The notes below the pieces were generated by a model, which saw only the letters and a program-made list of their open reading frames with translations, did no database searches and had not been told where the DNA came from. This document shows positions 18,301-27,179 of a DNA stretch of 64,000 nt, in pieces (the stretch's first letter is position 1; each line of letters opens with the position of its first letter). The stretch covers positions 124,001-188,000 of the forward strand of contig NZ_FNYS01000004.1 of NCBI RefSeq assembly GCF_900109075.1, written 5' to 3'. The translations under genes were made by a program, and so were the position numbers. The DNA comes from Myroides marinus (GTDB lineage Bacteria > Bacteroidota > Bacteroidia > Flavobacteriales > Flavobacteriaceae).

Positions 18301-20878
18301 CTGTTTCGTAATAACCATATTTATTTGCATCAGGAGCTTTAATACCTACATAAGTGTTATGAGGAGAAATAGTAGCAGTAGATACATCTGTTGACATATC
18401 ACCACCATTCTCATGTACTGTAGTAGTAAAAATAGCTTTAAGCGTACCAGTATTTTCTGGAATATTAGACATACTTACATAGAAGTTAAAATCTCCATCC
18501 AAGTCTGTAGTTCCTGAGTAAGCATTTAATTCTTGAGAACCATAAGAGCTTAAAGTGTTACTGAATGAATAGTTCTTATATCCATCAAAAGTTGTTGTCT
18601 GAGGCAATAACTTAAGAGCTACTTCAGCTTTAAGGTTTTTAGCAACACTACCTTGTAACCATTGTACATTGTAGTCTACTTTTACTCCACTTCCTGAATT
18701 GTAAACTGTTTTTCCTTCTATATTGTTTTTGATTTTTAAGCGGTTAGGCTTAATAGTTTCAATCTTTATTTGTTTGTAGAATTTAGCTCCACCTACACTA
18801 ACAACTGCTTGCCAGTTACCAGTTACAGATTCTTGAGTTGTTTTTAACAAGAAAGAGTAGTGGTTATTCGCATTTTTCTTTTGTACTACTTGATCAACCA
18901 CTTTTCCAAAAGGATCTGAGAATGTTAGCTTAATTGGGTGATTCGCAGGTAGAGGATTAGCTAAGTCATCTAGTATAAAATCTAAGTAGATGTCATCACC
19001 AGGTCTCCATACACCCCTTTCTGTATAGATATATCCATTAATTCCTTTCACTAGAGTTGTACCGTCTACGTCATAGTTACTCATTGATAGAGAATTAGCT
19101 TCATCTACCTTCACATATGTCGTACTCTTATCATCTTTAACGATAACAAAAGCAGGCTTTTTCTTTTCTAGATTAACAGTTAAGATACCATCTGTATCTG
19201 TCTTGGCAGATGTGATTAACTGTTGTTTAAATGTATAAAATTCAACTGTTGCAGCTGCCACAGGATTAGTAGTAATGATATCTGATACTACAACAGTATA
19301 GATATTGTTATTTCCTCCTTTTACAATAACACCTAGATCACTTGCTAGTACATTAGTAGCAGGTTTCTCATGGTAATAGTAGTAAGAGTTAGAACAAGGA
19401 TTATCTTTCTCTTCCCAATTGTAATCATAATAGTAGTAATCGTATTCATCATCATACTCATTAGTTTCCATTTCGTCTAAGTCTGCAGACTCTTCTTCAA
19501 CAATTTCTTCTTCTTCGATATCACTATTAGAACAGTCGTAAAGAGAATAAGATTTTTTAAATGAGAATTCTACTCTATAAATCGCTCCTGGAGCAGGATT
19601 GATTAGAGTTGATAAATCTAATGCGTAAGTATTGTACTTTAATAGCGCATTTGCATTAGGATTGGTTAGTTTGATAGTTGTTTTAGCAATAGGATCAGCT
19701 ACTCTATACAAACTGTACTTACCATCTAGATTGTTTTCTTGTAAGAACTGTAGAATATTGTTCTCGTAGATTTTATATACTTTTACATCTACAGCATTAA
19801 GTGTAGTTGCTTTAAAATTTATTTTTAAGTTTTCAGAACTAGGTAAGATTGTTCCACTACTGATTAATTGAACATCTGGTTTAAGAATACCAAAGTTTAA
19901 TTCGTATACCTCAGAAGATTGAGTTTTGTTGCCTTTAGTGTCTTCGATACCTGCACTTACTCTTACCATTACTTTATCTTGTAATGCTTTGTCTGCAAAT
20001 ACTTTTAAGACATTCCCTTCAGCAGAAAACGTTAGGTTAGCATCGTTATTCTCTAAGTCAATTAATCCACTAAAGTCTTGGTTCTTCTTGATAGGATTAG
20101 AAAAGTTAATCCAGAATGCTTGTGGATCATTAACTACAGGTTCTACTTTAAACTGGTAGAATGCATTTTGTTTAGGCACTGTGTAAACATCAGTGCTCTT
20201 AGCATCATTATTAACAGCCTTTCCGTTGATATTTACATCTATAGTTGTTTCAGCAACTTGTCTACTAATCTTGTTTATCGTGAATTTAAACTCCTTAGCT
20301 TCTTCTTTGTCGTCAGTTGTAAATTTTATGTCTAAGTTCTTTTTTTCCTGTGAGGCACTTAGAACTTTTTTAGCATCAGCAGTAGATAGCCAGTCACTAG
20401 TCGTCAGTGTCCCATTAAGTACATACTCAGTATCACTTACAGTCTGTAAGTCTAATAAATCTGTATGAAAAGTTTGTGGCACAGTCATTACCATAAAAGT
20501 AAAGTCTTTTAAGGCTTCTTCTGTATCAACTACTTCTCCTAAGTGGAATGTAATATTATATCTTTGATCTTGTTTTAATCTTTCAGCAGGTATAAAACGT
20601 ATCACATCATTAGGCATATAGATTACCTTACCTTTCACAGAAGGCGTGATAGTGAATAGGTCTTTATCTAATTCTTCATTAGCTTTCCAATTCTTCCAGT
20701 TTTTAGGAATATTAATATCGATAGGGTCTTTAGTAGAGATCACACCAGCAGTAAATGCTAAGATATATTCGCTAAATAGTTTTGGGTTAGAAAGATTGAC
20801 ATTTACATCCCCTTTTTTACATGATTGCAGTGATATAAAAACACAGCAAATGAGGATTAGTAGATTTTTGATTTTCAT
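15353..20878 (-). CDS. Bacterial alpha-2-macroglobulin family lipoprotein
   Basis: Very large (1841 residues) periplasmic protease trap. I use the ATG at 20876-20878; the frame extends upstream only to a TTG. The signal ends at lipobox L-Q-S-C, so it is a lipoprotein. A series of macroglobulin beta-sandwich domains is followed by the bait region and the thioester domain with intact G-C1398-S-E-Q1401, so covalent capture of an attacking protease should work. The alpha-helical toroid around it (G-C-S-E-Q...L-R-V-L-A-Q-R-Q...D-G-S-F-R-Y-W) is recognisable. An unusual acidic and tyrosine-rich tract occupies about 449-495 between two C-S-N-S motifs. It is followed by pbpC, the standard partner. 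Confidence 0.92.
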   Translation of the reverse strand: MKIKNLLILICCVFISLQSCKKGDVNVNLSNPKLFSEYILAFTAGVISTKDPIDINIPKNWKNWKANEELDKDLFTITPSVKGKVIYMPNDVIRFIPAERLKQDQRYNITFHLGEVVDTEEALKDFTFMVMTVPQTFHTDLLDLQTVSDTEYVLNGTLTTSDWLSTADAKKVLSASQEKKNLDIKFTTDDKEEAKEFKFTINKISRQVAETTIDVNINGKAVNNDAKSTDVYTVPKQNAFYQFKVEPVVNDPQAFWINFSNPIKKNQDFSGLIDLENNDANLTFSAEGNVLKVFADKALQDKVMVRVSAGIEDTKGNKTQSSEVYELNFGILKPDVQLISSGTILPSSENLKINFKATTLNAVDVKVYKIYENNILQFLQENNLDGKYSLYRVADPIAKTTIKLTNPNANALLKYNTYALDLSTLINPAPGAIYRVEFSFKKSYSLYDCSNSDIEEEEIVEEESADLDEMETNEYDDEYDYYYYDYNWEEKDNPCSNSYYYYHEKPATNVLASDLGVIVKGGNNNIYTVVVSDIITTNPVAAATVEFYTFKQQLITSAKTDTDGILTVNLEKKKPAFVIVKDDKSTTYVKVDEANSLSMSNYDVDGTTLVKGINGYIYTERGVWRPGDDIYLDFILDDLANPLPANHPIKLTFSDPFGKVVDQVVQKKNANNHYSFLLKTTQESVTGNWQAVVSVGGAKFYKQIKIETIKPNRLKIKNNIEGKTVYNSGSGVKVDYNVQWLQGSVAKNLKAEVALKLLPQTTTFDGYKNYSFSNTLSSYGSQELNAYSGTTDLDGDFNFYVSMSNIPENTGTLKAIFTTTVHENGGDMSTDVSTATISPHNTYVGIKAPDANKYGYYETDKPLNFSFVTLNAQGQAKSADIEVTVYRKKGYWWWSNNNDGASSYSSSNYYSVYKDAVEYTTSSKGTTAYSLTIPEQDWGTYEIVARDKYGKHIASSVVYVDYPYWSGKTKHSQGKEATVLAIATDKKDYNTGEKIKLSFPSSEGGRALVSVENGSSVIETHWVKTQKGETTFEINTTDAMAPNVYISVSAIQPHASTVNNSPIRMYGVAPINVYNKKTKLEPVITMPDKLKPEQEFTVQVKEKAGQKMTYTIAIVEDGLLDLTRFKTPNPWNNFYSKTALGVRTWDIYDNVIGAYGGAINQVFSIGGDEDLGAGQVKKANRFKPVVIHLGPFVLDGGKTGTHKIKLPKYIGSVRAMVVASNVATKAYGSVEKTVKVNNPLMILGSLPRRAVPGEKITLPITIFAMEKHVKNVTVRVKTDDKFQIQNNATQQVNFDEPDEKVVYCELEVMQKTGVSKVEIEATSGNEKASYVVEMDVLNPNPVTVRAVDVVLEPNSTKELEWERFGVTGSNKATLELSTFPGINLTSRLNFLIRYPHGCSEQVTSGVFPQIFLEDLVYVSKSKKESLQRNVNEGLRVLAQRQLSDGSFRYWSSDSYSDDWTTSYITHFMLEAEKRGFALPIGSKANAISYQQKAVKQWSYNSRYQNDLPQAYRLYTLALAGSADLASMNRLRETKGISADSKLRLAATYALAGQKDAANKLIASTSVIENSDSYYYYYGSYERRIAMALETLILTKSNNKLMHEYAMILAKRLGSNTWMSTQSTAYGLNVMSAYVKSNKSTEGINVDFTNSGSTTNATTKNNMYEYDFKSIASNNQVKLVNKNSSTVYARVAYSGILPVGKELVEESNLSVRTAFRTPGGMTINPSSLAQGTEFVAFITITNTTARSVENVALTHIVPSGWEIVNLRYTDAGGDNNPVRHTDIRDDRSNFYFNLNPNETKTLRVVLNASYLGKYYMPGVYAEGMYDNSYRSRTSGQWIEVTN

Positions 20879-20892
20879 AGCGGTAGTCAATT

Positions 20893-21336
20893 TTATTTTC
20901 TCTTGTTTTCAAAAAATGTTTTCATAAGATCTGCGCATTCTTGCTCTAATACACCTGAGATAACTTCTGTTTTGGGATGCAGTTGTCCTCCTATTGCTTT
21001 AAAACCTCTTTTTTCATCAGAAGCTCCGTAAACAATTTTAGTTATTTGGCTCCAATATAAGGCTCCAGCACACATCTGGCAAGGTTCTAAAGTTACAAAT
21101 AAAGTGCAGTTTTTCAAATATTTAGCTCCTAAATAATTAGCTGCAGAGGAGATCGCTTGAATCTCTGCATGAGCAGTGACATCGTGAAGTAATTCTGTCA
21201 AATTATGACTTTTAGCAATAATCTGATTGTTTGCAACTACTATCGCTCCTACAGGAATTTCTCCTTTGTGGAATGCCTCTTTCGCTTCATTTAAGGCGAT
21301 TTGCATAAAATATTCGTTTGTGAAAAGTGTATCCAT
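20893..21336 (-). CDS. tadA: tRNA-specific adenosine deaminase (TadA-type nucleoside deaminase)
   Basis: Zinc deaminase of 147 residues. The active site is complete: H56-A-E58 (zinc ligand and proton shuttle) and P85-C86-Q-M-C89. Length and the sequence E-I-P-V-G-A-I-V-V...H-D-V-T-A-H-A-E match TadA, which converts A34 to inosine in tRNA-Arg(ACG). A guanine or cytidine deaminase of the same superfamily is less likely. It lies immediately upstream of the macroglobulin gene on the same strand, 14 bp from that gene's ATG, so the two may share a transcript. It is divergent from dxs, with about 74 bp between start codons. Confidence 0.88.
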   Translation of the reverse strand: MDTLFTNEYFMQIALNEAKEAFHKGEIPVGAIVVANNQIIAKSHNLTELLHDVTAHAEIQAISSAANYLGAKYLKNCTLFVTLEPCQMCAGALYWSQITKIVYGASDEKRGFKAIGGQLHPKTEVISGVLEQECADLMKTFFENKRK

Positions 21337-21410
21337 TCTATTGTGTTAAACATAAATGCGAAGTCAAAAGTAAAAACAAAATTGTAATTTTGTTTTTTAT
21401 TTTATTTGGA

Positions 21411-23177
21411 ATGCCTAAAAACTTACTTGAACATATCAATAGCCCTGAGGAACTTAAGAAACTATCAATTGTTGAATTGCAAGAACTTGCTATAGAATTG
21501 CGAAGATTTATAATTGATATAGTAGCTAGTAAAGAAGGGCATTTAGGAGCTAGTTTAGGAGTAGTAGAGTTAACTATTGCTCTTCACTATGTTTTTGATG
21601 CACCTAGTGATAACTTGGTATGGGATGTAGGGCATCAGGCGTATGGTCATAAACTTTTGACAGGTAGGAGAGAAGTGTTTCATACGAATAGACAGAAAGA
21701 TGGTATTAGTGGATTCCCAAAAAGAGAAGAGAGTGTGTATGACGCGTTTGGAGTAGGGCATTCATCCACTGCTATATCAGCTGTTTTGGGTATGGCTTTA
21801 GCTGCACAACTTAAAGGTGAGAAAGACAGACAGCATATCGCAGTAGTAGGAGATGCTTCAATTGCTTCTGGTATGGCCTTCGAAGGACTTAATCACGCAG
21901 GTGTTACAGATGCCAATATGTTAGTTATTCTAAATGACAATGCAATAGGTATTGATCCTAGTGTTGGAGCGCTTAAAGATTATCTAACTTCTGTAAAAGA
22001 AGGAAAGAATCCTCGTGCTAATAATATGATTAAGTCATTACACTTTGATTATTATGGGCCAATTGATGGACATGATTTGCCTCGTCTGATTAAAGAGTTA
22101 GAAAGATTAAAACAAATAAAGGGACCAAAGTTTTTACATGTTATTACTACTAAAGGTAAGGGGTTAAAACAGGCAGAAGAGAATCAAGTTAAATATCACG
22201 CTCCAGGTAAGTTTAATAAAGAGACAGGAGAATTAATAAAACGAGAAGAAAGCGAATTCCCTTCTAAATTTCAAGACGTTTTTGGATTGACATTAGTGGA
22301 GTTGGCTGAGGTAAATAAAAAGATAGTGGGTATTACACCTGCTATGCCTACGGGAAGTTCTCTTAAGTTTATGATGGATGCTTTTCCAGATCGAGCTTTA
22401 GATGTAGGAATAGCAGAACAACACGCAGTAACTCTTGCCGCAGGTATGGCTACAGAAGGTTTGATACCATTCTGTGCTATTTACTCTACCTTTTTGCAGA
22501 GAGCTTATGATCAAGTGATTCATGATGTTGCATTACAAAATTTACCAGTTGTATTTTGTCTAGACCGAGCAGGATTAGTAGGGGAAGATGGGGCTACACA
22601 TCAAGGGGTTTACGATATAGCGTATTTAAATTGTATCCCTAATATGGTCATAGCAACACCTTTAAATGAGTTAGAATTGCGTAATTTGCTTTATACTGCT
22701 CAGTTAGGTATAGATTACCCATTAGCTATTCGCTATCCTAGAGGAAAAGGATATATTGATTATTCATGGAAGTTCCCTTTTGAGAAAATTAATATAGGAA
22801 GTGTTTCTCAAATAAAAAAAGGAAATAAATTTGCATTTATATCTGTTGGAACAATTGGGAACAATGTTATTAAAGCGATGACGTTATCTAATAGTGAAGA
22901 TTGGTCGCATTATCACTTTAGTTTTGTTAAACCATTGAATGAAGAAGCTTTGCATAGTATATGTCAACAGTATGAAAGGATAATTACTATAGAAGATGGT
23001 ACTGTGAAAGGAGGATTTGGTAGTATGGTTAGTCAGTTTGTGACAGCTAATTATCCTGGATTATCTGTGCAGATATTAGGGGTAAAAGATGAATTTATAG
23101 AACATGCTACTGTTTTAGAGCAACAGCAAGCTTGTAGAATAGATATAGAAAGTATAGTAGAGATTATAAATAAGTAG
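21411..23177 (+). CDS. dxs: 1-deoxy-D-xylulose-5-phosphate synthase
   Basis: First enzyme of the MEP isoprenoid pathway: a thiamine-diphosphate enzyme condensing pyruvate and glyceraldehyde 3-phosphate. The start is set at the ATG 21411 (588 residues, M-P-K-N-L-L-E-H-I); the upstream extension from a GTG at 21327 overlaps tadA and lacks family similarity. Seen are the N-terminal TPP fold (G-H-L-G-A-S-L-G, W-D-V-G-H-Q-A-Y-G-H-K), the metal motif G-D-A-S-I-A-S-G-M-A-F-E-G...N-D-N, the transketolase pyrimidine domain (D-V-G-I-A-E-Q-H-A-V) and the C-terminal domain. At 588 residues it is slightly shorter than the E. coli enzyme. A TAATTTTG -7-like box sits at 21385-21392. Two outer-membrane protein genes follow closely. 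Confidence 0.95.
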   Translation: MPKNLLEHINSPEELKKLSIVELQELAIELRRFIIDIVASKEGHLGASLGVVELTIALHYVFDAPSDNLVWDVGHQAYGHKLLTGRREVFHTNRQKDGISGFPKREESVYDAFGVGHSSTAISAVLGMALAAQLKGEKDRQHIAVVGDASIASGMAFEGLNHAGVTDANMLVILNDNAIGIDPSVGALKDYLTSVKEGKNPRANNMIKSLHFDYYGPIDGHDLPRLIKELERLKQIKGPKFLHVITTKGKGLKQAEENQVKYHAPGKFNKETGELIKREESEFPSKFQDVFGLTLVELAEVNKKIVGITPAMPTGSSLKFMMDAFPDRALDVGIAEQHAVTLAAGMATEGLIPFCAIYSTFLQRAYDQVIHDVALQNLPVVFCLDRAGLVGEDGATHQGVYDIAYLNCIPNMVIATPLNELELRNLLYTAQLGIDYPLAIRYPRGKGYIDYSWKFPFEKINIGSVSQIKKGNKFAFISVGTIGNNVIKAMTLSNSEDWSHYHFSFVKPLNEEALHSICQQYERIITIEDGTVKGGFGSMVSQFVTANYPGLSVQILGVKDEFIEHATVLEQQQACRIDIESIVEIINK

Positions 23178-23180
23178 GTT

Positions 23181-24383
23181 TTGAAAAAGATTAAGAAAGG
23201 TTTAATTGGTTTAGTTGTATTAGGAGGATGTTTAAACTCTTATGCACAAGAAGTTACTGAGAATAAGAATGAAGCTGAGGTTGACATCCAGAGCATCAAG
23301 AAAGATACTTTGAATCTTCAAGAGAATCCATTTAATCCATTGATGGGCTTTTTGCCAGCAAAGGATTATAGTGGTGGAACTATCTCTTATGGTAGTAATG
23401 CTAGAGGTGATGTTCCTTTCTTTAAACCAGAAGTTTTTGTTGAGAGAAAGAAGCCTAAGGTTAATCAAATAAAAATGAATTATAATCCTAATATCGATTT
23501 AAGCCTGCTTCCAATTAATAATGAAATCATTGGATATTGGGAAAAGACAAATAGATTAGGATTAGATTTTAACCAAATAGCATTTGTGAACTGGAGTGCC
23601 GGAGGAGATAACTCTATTTCTGGGCTTGTAAAAGGAGAATTTGGAAGAAAGTATATTAAGGGACGTCTAGTATGGGATAATCTCTTAAACTTGAGATATG
23701 GGATAAATAAGCAGTCAGATAGAGAGATGCGTAAGACAGATGACGTGATAGAATTAAACTCTACTTTTGGATATAGATCTACTGCTATTTCAGATTGGTA
23801 TTATGTAGCGAAGTTAAACTTTAAGACTCAGTTTACTAATGGTTATAATTACCCAAACGTAGATAATCCTGTATCTGGATGGATGGCACCTGCTTATCTA
23901 TTTGTCGGAGCGGGGGCTGAGTATGTAGATCCTAAGACTGATATGAAGTTTTATATTTCTCCTCTTACCCATAAGGCAACATTTGTTAATAATCAAGATT
24001 TAGCTGATCAAGGAGCTTTCGGTGTGAACAAAGCAGAGAAAGATGATCTAGGTAATATTATTAAAAGAGGTTCTAGATATAGAGCTGAGATTGGTTTTTT
24101 AATAAGTAGTGAATGGAAGAAGGAAATATTTAAGAATATGTTCTATCAACATAAGTTAACTCTATATAGTGATTACGTTGATAACTTTGGTAATGTTGAT
24201 TTTATGTTTGAGATGAAACTTGACCTAAAGGTAAATGAGTATGTGAGAGCTAACGTAGGTACTTATATGATCTATGATGATAATGTGAAGACAAAGGTTG
24301 TTAAAGATGGAGTTACTACTATGGAGGGGCCAAAGATGCAGTTTAAACAGACATTAGGTGTAGGATTAACCTATGCTTTTTAA
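23181..24383 (+). CDS. DUF3078 outer-membrane beta-barrel protein (TTG start)
   Basis: The protein has 400 residues and starts 3 bp after the dxs stop. The only start compatible with the signal peptide (K-K-I-K-K-G-L-I-G-L...S-Y-A-Q, about 1-23) is TTG at 23181; the first in-frame ATG lies well beyond it. The body shows the DUF3078 family hallmarks: W-E-K-T-N-R-L-G-L-D-F-N-Q, F-V-N-W-S-A-G-G-D-N-S, a W-D-N-L-L-N-L-R-Y-G strand, and alternating beta strands ending in F, as in outer-membrane barrels. The function is unknown. It is translationally close to dxs and followed 11 bp later by another small barrel. Confidence 0.82.
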   Translation: MKKIKKGLIGLVVLGGCLNSYAQEVTENKNEAEVDIQSIKKDTLNLQENPFNPLMGFLPAKDYSGGTISYGSNARGDVPFFKPEVFVERKKPKVNQIKMNYNPNIDLSLLPINNEIIGYWEKTNRLGLDFNQIAFVNWSAGGDNSISGLVKGEFGRKYIKGRLVWDNLLNLRYGINKQSDREMRKTDDVIELNSTFGYRSTAISDWYYVAKLNFKTQFTNGYNYPNVDNPVSGWMAPAYLFVGAGAEYVDPKTDMKFYISPLTHKATFVNNQDLADQGAFGVNKAEKDDLGNIIKRGSRYRAEIGFLISSEWKKEIFKNMFYQHKLTLYSDYVDNFGNVDFMFEMKLDLKVNEYVRANVGTYMIYDDNVKTKVVKDGVTTMEGPKMQFKQTLGVGLTYAF

Positions 24384-24394
24384 TTAGAAATGCT

Positions 24395-25090
24395 ATGAAG
24401 AAATTATTAATTGTTTTAGTATGTCTATTTAGTTCTTATGTCTCTATGGCACAGGAGCTCATTGAAGGGGAAACTGTAGTACAAGATTCTTTAAAAGGAG
24501 TGGACTTTAAGTATAGAGAAGACCAGTTCTACTTTGGTATTACTCATACATTAATGCAAGATAAACCTGGAGGGTATTCTCCTAGTTCTGTATCAGTAGG
24601 TATGAGTGGAGGTTTCTTACGCGACTTTCCTATTAACAAGAGTCGCAATATAGCTATTGCTCCTGGTGTAGGGTACTCTTATGTAAACTTAAGAGGAAAT
24701 CTAGGAGTAACACCAGAACATGAACACGTTATTTTAAATTCGTTTAAGAAGAGTAGTATATCTCTACATGCTATAGACTTTCCTATTGAGTTGAGATGGC
24801 GTACATCTACACCTTATAGTCATAAGTTCTGGAGAATGTATGTAGGCTTTAAAGCTAGCTATGTGTTCTCTGATCGTACTAAGACTACAACATCAGAGTA
24901 TTCAACAGAATACTATAATGATAAGAACCAAAATAAGTGGCTTTACGGAATGTACTTATCAGCAGGATTTAATACGTGGAATTTTTATATGTATTACGGT
25001 CTTAATAATGTCTATAAGAACGATATTATAAAAGGAGATGCTTATAAGCTTAAAATGTTGAATGTAGGAGTGATGTTCTATATACTATAA
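24395..25090 (+). CDS. PorT-like outer-membrane beta-barrel protein
   Basis: Small barrel of 231 residues with signal peptide 1-19 (M-S-M-A-Q) and eight or so amphipathic strands, ending in the C-terminal aromatic/hydrophobic V-G-V-M-F-Y-I-L typical of outer-membrane sorting. It resembles the outer-membrane barrel superfamily that includes PorT/SprT of the type 9 secretion system, but the true porT is usually found elsewhere (beside ubiE), so I do not assign that symbol. It is probably co-transcribed with dxs and DUF3078. The 3' end overlaps the end of the convergent membrane-protein gene by 13 bp. Confidence 0.65.
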   Translation: MKKLLIVLVCLFSSYVSMAQELIEGETVVQDSLKGVDFKYREDQFYFGITHTLMQDKPGGYSPSSVSVGMSGGFLRDFPINKSRNIAIAPGVGYSYVNLRGNLGVTPEHEHVILNSFKKSSISLHAIDFPIELRWRTSTPYSHKFWRMYVGFKASYVFSDRTKTTTSEYSTEYYNDKNQNKWLYGMYLSAGFNTWNFYMYYGLNNVYKNDIIKGDAYKLKMLNVGVMFYIL

Positions 25091-25692
25091 CGAGCGATAC
25101 AATAAATAACTCCAGGTAGTATTCCGATTAAGAAGCCTTGTATAATTTCTTTTGAAGTATGTGCTTTAAGAAGTAATCTAGAAGAAGCTACGAAGCCCAA
25201 TAAAAAAACAAAGCCTATTAAACCTATTATATCTGGTTTTTGAAGTTCTATCAATAGATGAATAAAAAATATAAAACTATTAGCAAGTGTTGCCATGTGT
25301 ACACTTGCTTTTTGTTTTAATAAGGCAAATAGAAGTAATAGCAAATAACTATTCATCAATCCCCAGAAATATAAACGTATGGTATAAGCACTGTTTTCTA
25401 ATAGGATATAATCCTTTAGTGTTAGTAGTAAACCTATATTAATGATAAATGGTATAAGCCTTTCCTTTATAGAACTTACCATCACAGTACTATTTATTAG
25501 TCTAATGGACTTTAATAGTACATAGATACATATTGGTAATAAGCAAGTCATTATAAGTACTTGTCCTAGGACTATGGAGATTTCTACAGAATTAAAGTAG
25601 AAGCTAGCCAAAGAAAAGTATAACAACGTTGTTAAGAAAGGTACAGTTATAGGATGAAATACGTATGAGAATAGTTTTGCTGTTCTTTCCAT
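25078..25692 (-). CDS. Multi-pass membrane protein (PAP2-like)
   Basis: Integral membrane protein of about 204 residues with five to six hydrophobic helices. The start is taken at the ATG 25690-25692 (M-E-R-T-A-K-L-F-S-Y-V-F-H-P); the frame extends two codons to a TTG. The N-terminal H-P-x-x-V-P-F and the C-terminal L-K-A-H-T-S-x-E-x-x-x-G-x-x-x-G segment resemble membrane PAP2-type phosphatase-like proteins of Bacteroidota, but a full phosphatase motif set is not visible, so catalytic activity is uncertain. It lies 11 bp after rpoN on the same strand and is probably co-transcribed. It overlaps the convergent barrel gene by 13 bp. Confidence 0.65.
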   Translation of the reverse strand: MERTAKLFSYVFHPITVPFLTTLLYFSLASFYFNSVEISIVLGQVLIMTCLLPICIYVLLKSIRLINSTVMVSSIKERLIPFIINIGLLLTLKDYILLENSAYTIRLYFWGLMNSYLLLLLFALLKQKASVHMATLANSFIFFIHLLIELQKPDIIGLIGFVFLLGFVASSRLLLKAHTSKEIIQGFLIGILPGVIYCIARYSI

Positions 25693-25703
25693 AGCCAAAC
25701 TAT

Positions 25704-27158
25704 TTAGATACGTTTACGCATTCTTGCTACCGGAATATCTAACTGTTCTCTATATTTAGCTACAGTTCTTCTAGCGATAGGGTATCCTTTTTCTTTTAGT
25801 AAGTCTGCTAATTTATCATCTGGATAAGGTTTCTTTTTATCCTCGTCACCTATTATGTTTTGAAGTATCTTTTTGATTTCTATAGTAGACACCTCTTCTC
25901 CTTGATCATTTACCATAGCTTCTGAGAAGAAGTTTTTGATCAATTTAGTACCATAAGGAGTATCTACGTATTTACTATTTGCTACACGAGAGACAGTAGA
26001 TATATCTAAACCTACTAAATCCGCAATGTCCTTTAAGATCATTGGTTTTAGTTTAGTCTCATCTCCTGTTAAGAAATATTCTTCTTGATACTCTACGATA
26101 GCATGCATCGTTACAAATAAAGTCTCTTGACGCTGTTTGATAGCATCAATAAACCATTTAGCACCATCTAATTTTTGTTTGATGAATTGAACCGCATCTT
26201 TTTGTGCATTAGAAGACTTTCCAGATTCTTTATAAGTCTGAAGCATCTCTTGATAATCTTTAGATACGTGTAGTTCAGGAGCATTTCTACCATTTAGTAG
26301 TAATTCTAGCTCTCCTTCGTTAATTTTAATGGTAAAGTCAGGGATAACATGCTCTACAGCTCTGTCATTACCGATATATGAACCTCCTGGTTTAGGATTA
26401 AGTTTTTCTATTTCGTCTATAGCATTTCTAAGAGCCTCTTTAGAAACTCCGTATTTCTGAAGTAATTTATCATAATGCTTTTTAGTAAAAGCATCAAATT
26501 GATCTGCTATGATCTCTGTTGCTAAGTCGATAGCATCAGTCTGTGTTTTATTTTTTAGTTGAAGCAATAAACATTCTTGTAAGTCTCTAGCTCCTACACC
26601 TGCAGGCTCTAATTCTTGTACGATAAGTAATATCTTCTCTACAGTTTCTTCATCTGTATAAATACCTTGAGTGAAGGCCAAGTCATCTACGATATCTTGT
26701 GTCTCACGTCTTAGGTATCCCATATCGTCAATACTTCCTACTAAAAACTCAGCTATCTTACGATCACCGTCAGATAACATAAAAGTGTTTAATTGGTTAA
26801 GTAAATCCTGGTGGAAACTCTCATGAGCGATGATTGGCATTTCGTACTCATCATCATCTTTGCTATAATTATTAGACTGCAACTTATAATCAGGAGTCTC
26901 GTCATCACTTAGATATTCATCTATGTTGATGTCTTCAGCCTCTATGCGTTCGTTGTCATAATCTTCAAAGTCGTTGTCAAAATCATCAACCTCTTGAGTC
27001 TCATTCTCCTTTCCAGTTTCTAACGCTGGGTTTTCAATTAACTCTTCCTTTAGCCTTTGTTCAAAAGCTAGAGTAGGTAACTGAATTAATTTCATCAACT
27101 GAATTTGTTGAGGAGATAATTTCTGTGATAATTTAAGTTGTAGACTTTGTTTAAGCAT
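25704..27158 (-). CDS. rpoN: RNA polymerase sigma-54 factor
   Basis: Sigma-54 of 484 residues. Region I is the Gln/Leu-rich start (L-K-Q-S-L-Q-L-K-L-S-Q-K-L-S-P-Q-Q-I-Q-L-M), followed by a strongly acidic region II (about 45-105), the core-binding domain, and the DNA-binding part ending in the RpoN box A-R-R-T-V-A-K-Y-R-E that recognises -24 promoters. It directs enhancer-dependent transcription. No enhancer-binding activator is in the window. It lies upstream of a PAP2-like membrane protein and 111 bp downstream of asnS, with a terminator and promoter in between. Confidence 0.95.
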   Translation of the reverse strand: MLKQSLQLKLSQKLSPQQIQLMKLIQLPTLAFEQRLKEELIENPALETGKENETQEVDDFDNDFEDYDNERIEAEDINIDEYLSDDETPDYKLQSNNYSKDDDEYEMPIIAHESFHQDLLNQLNTFMLSDGDRKIAEFLVGSIDDMGYLRRETQDIVDDLAFTQGIYTDEETVEKILLIVQELEPAGVGARDLQECLLLQLKNKTQTDAIDLATEIIADQFDAFTKKHYDKLLQKYGVSKEALRNAIDEIEKLNPKPGGSYIGNDRAVEHVIPDFTIKINEGELELLLNGRNAPELHVSKDYQEMLQTYKESGKSSNAQKDAVQFIKQKLDGAKWFIDAIKQRQETLFVTMHAIVEYQEEYFLTGDETKLKPMILKDIADLVGLDISTVSRVANSKYVDTPYGTKLIKNFFSEAMVNDQGEEVSTIEIKKILQNIIGDEDKKKPYPDDKLADLLKEKGYPIARRTVAKYREQLDIPVARMRKRI

Positions 27159-27179
27159 TCGTTGAATATTTATTACAAA

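Noticed and set aside
20193..20468. Plus-strand frames inside the macroglobulin gene (also 20078-20335, 20646-20927)
   Set aside because: Antisense shadows of a long, well-supported coding region.
24395..25090. Assigning the small barrel as the T9SS protein PorT/SprT
   Set aside because: Only a general barrel resemblance, and the usual porT neighbour (ubiE) is absent.
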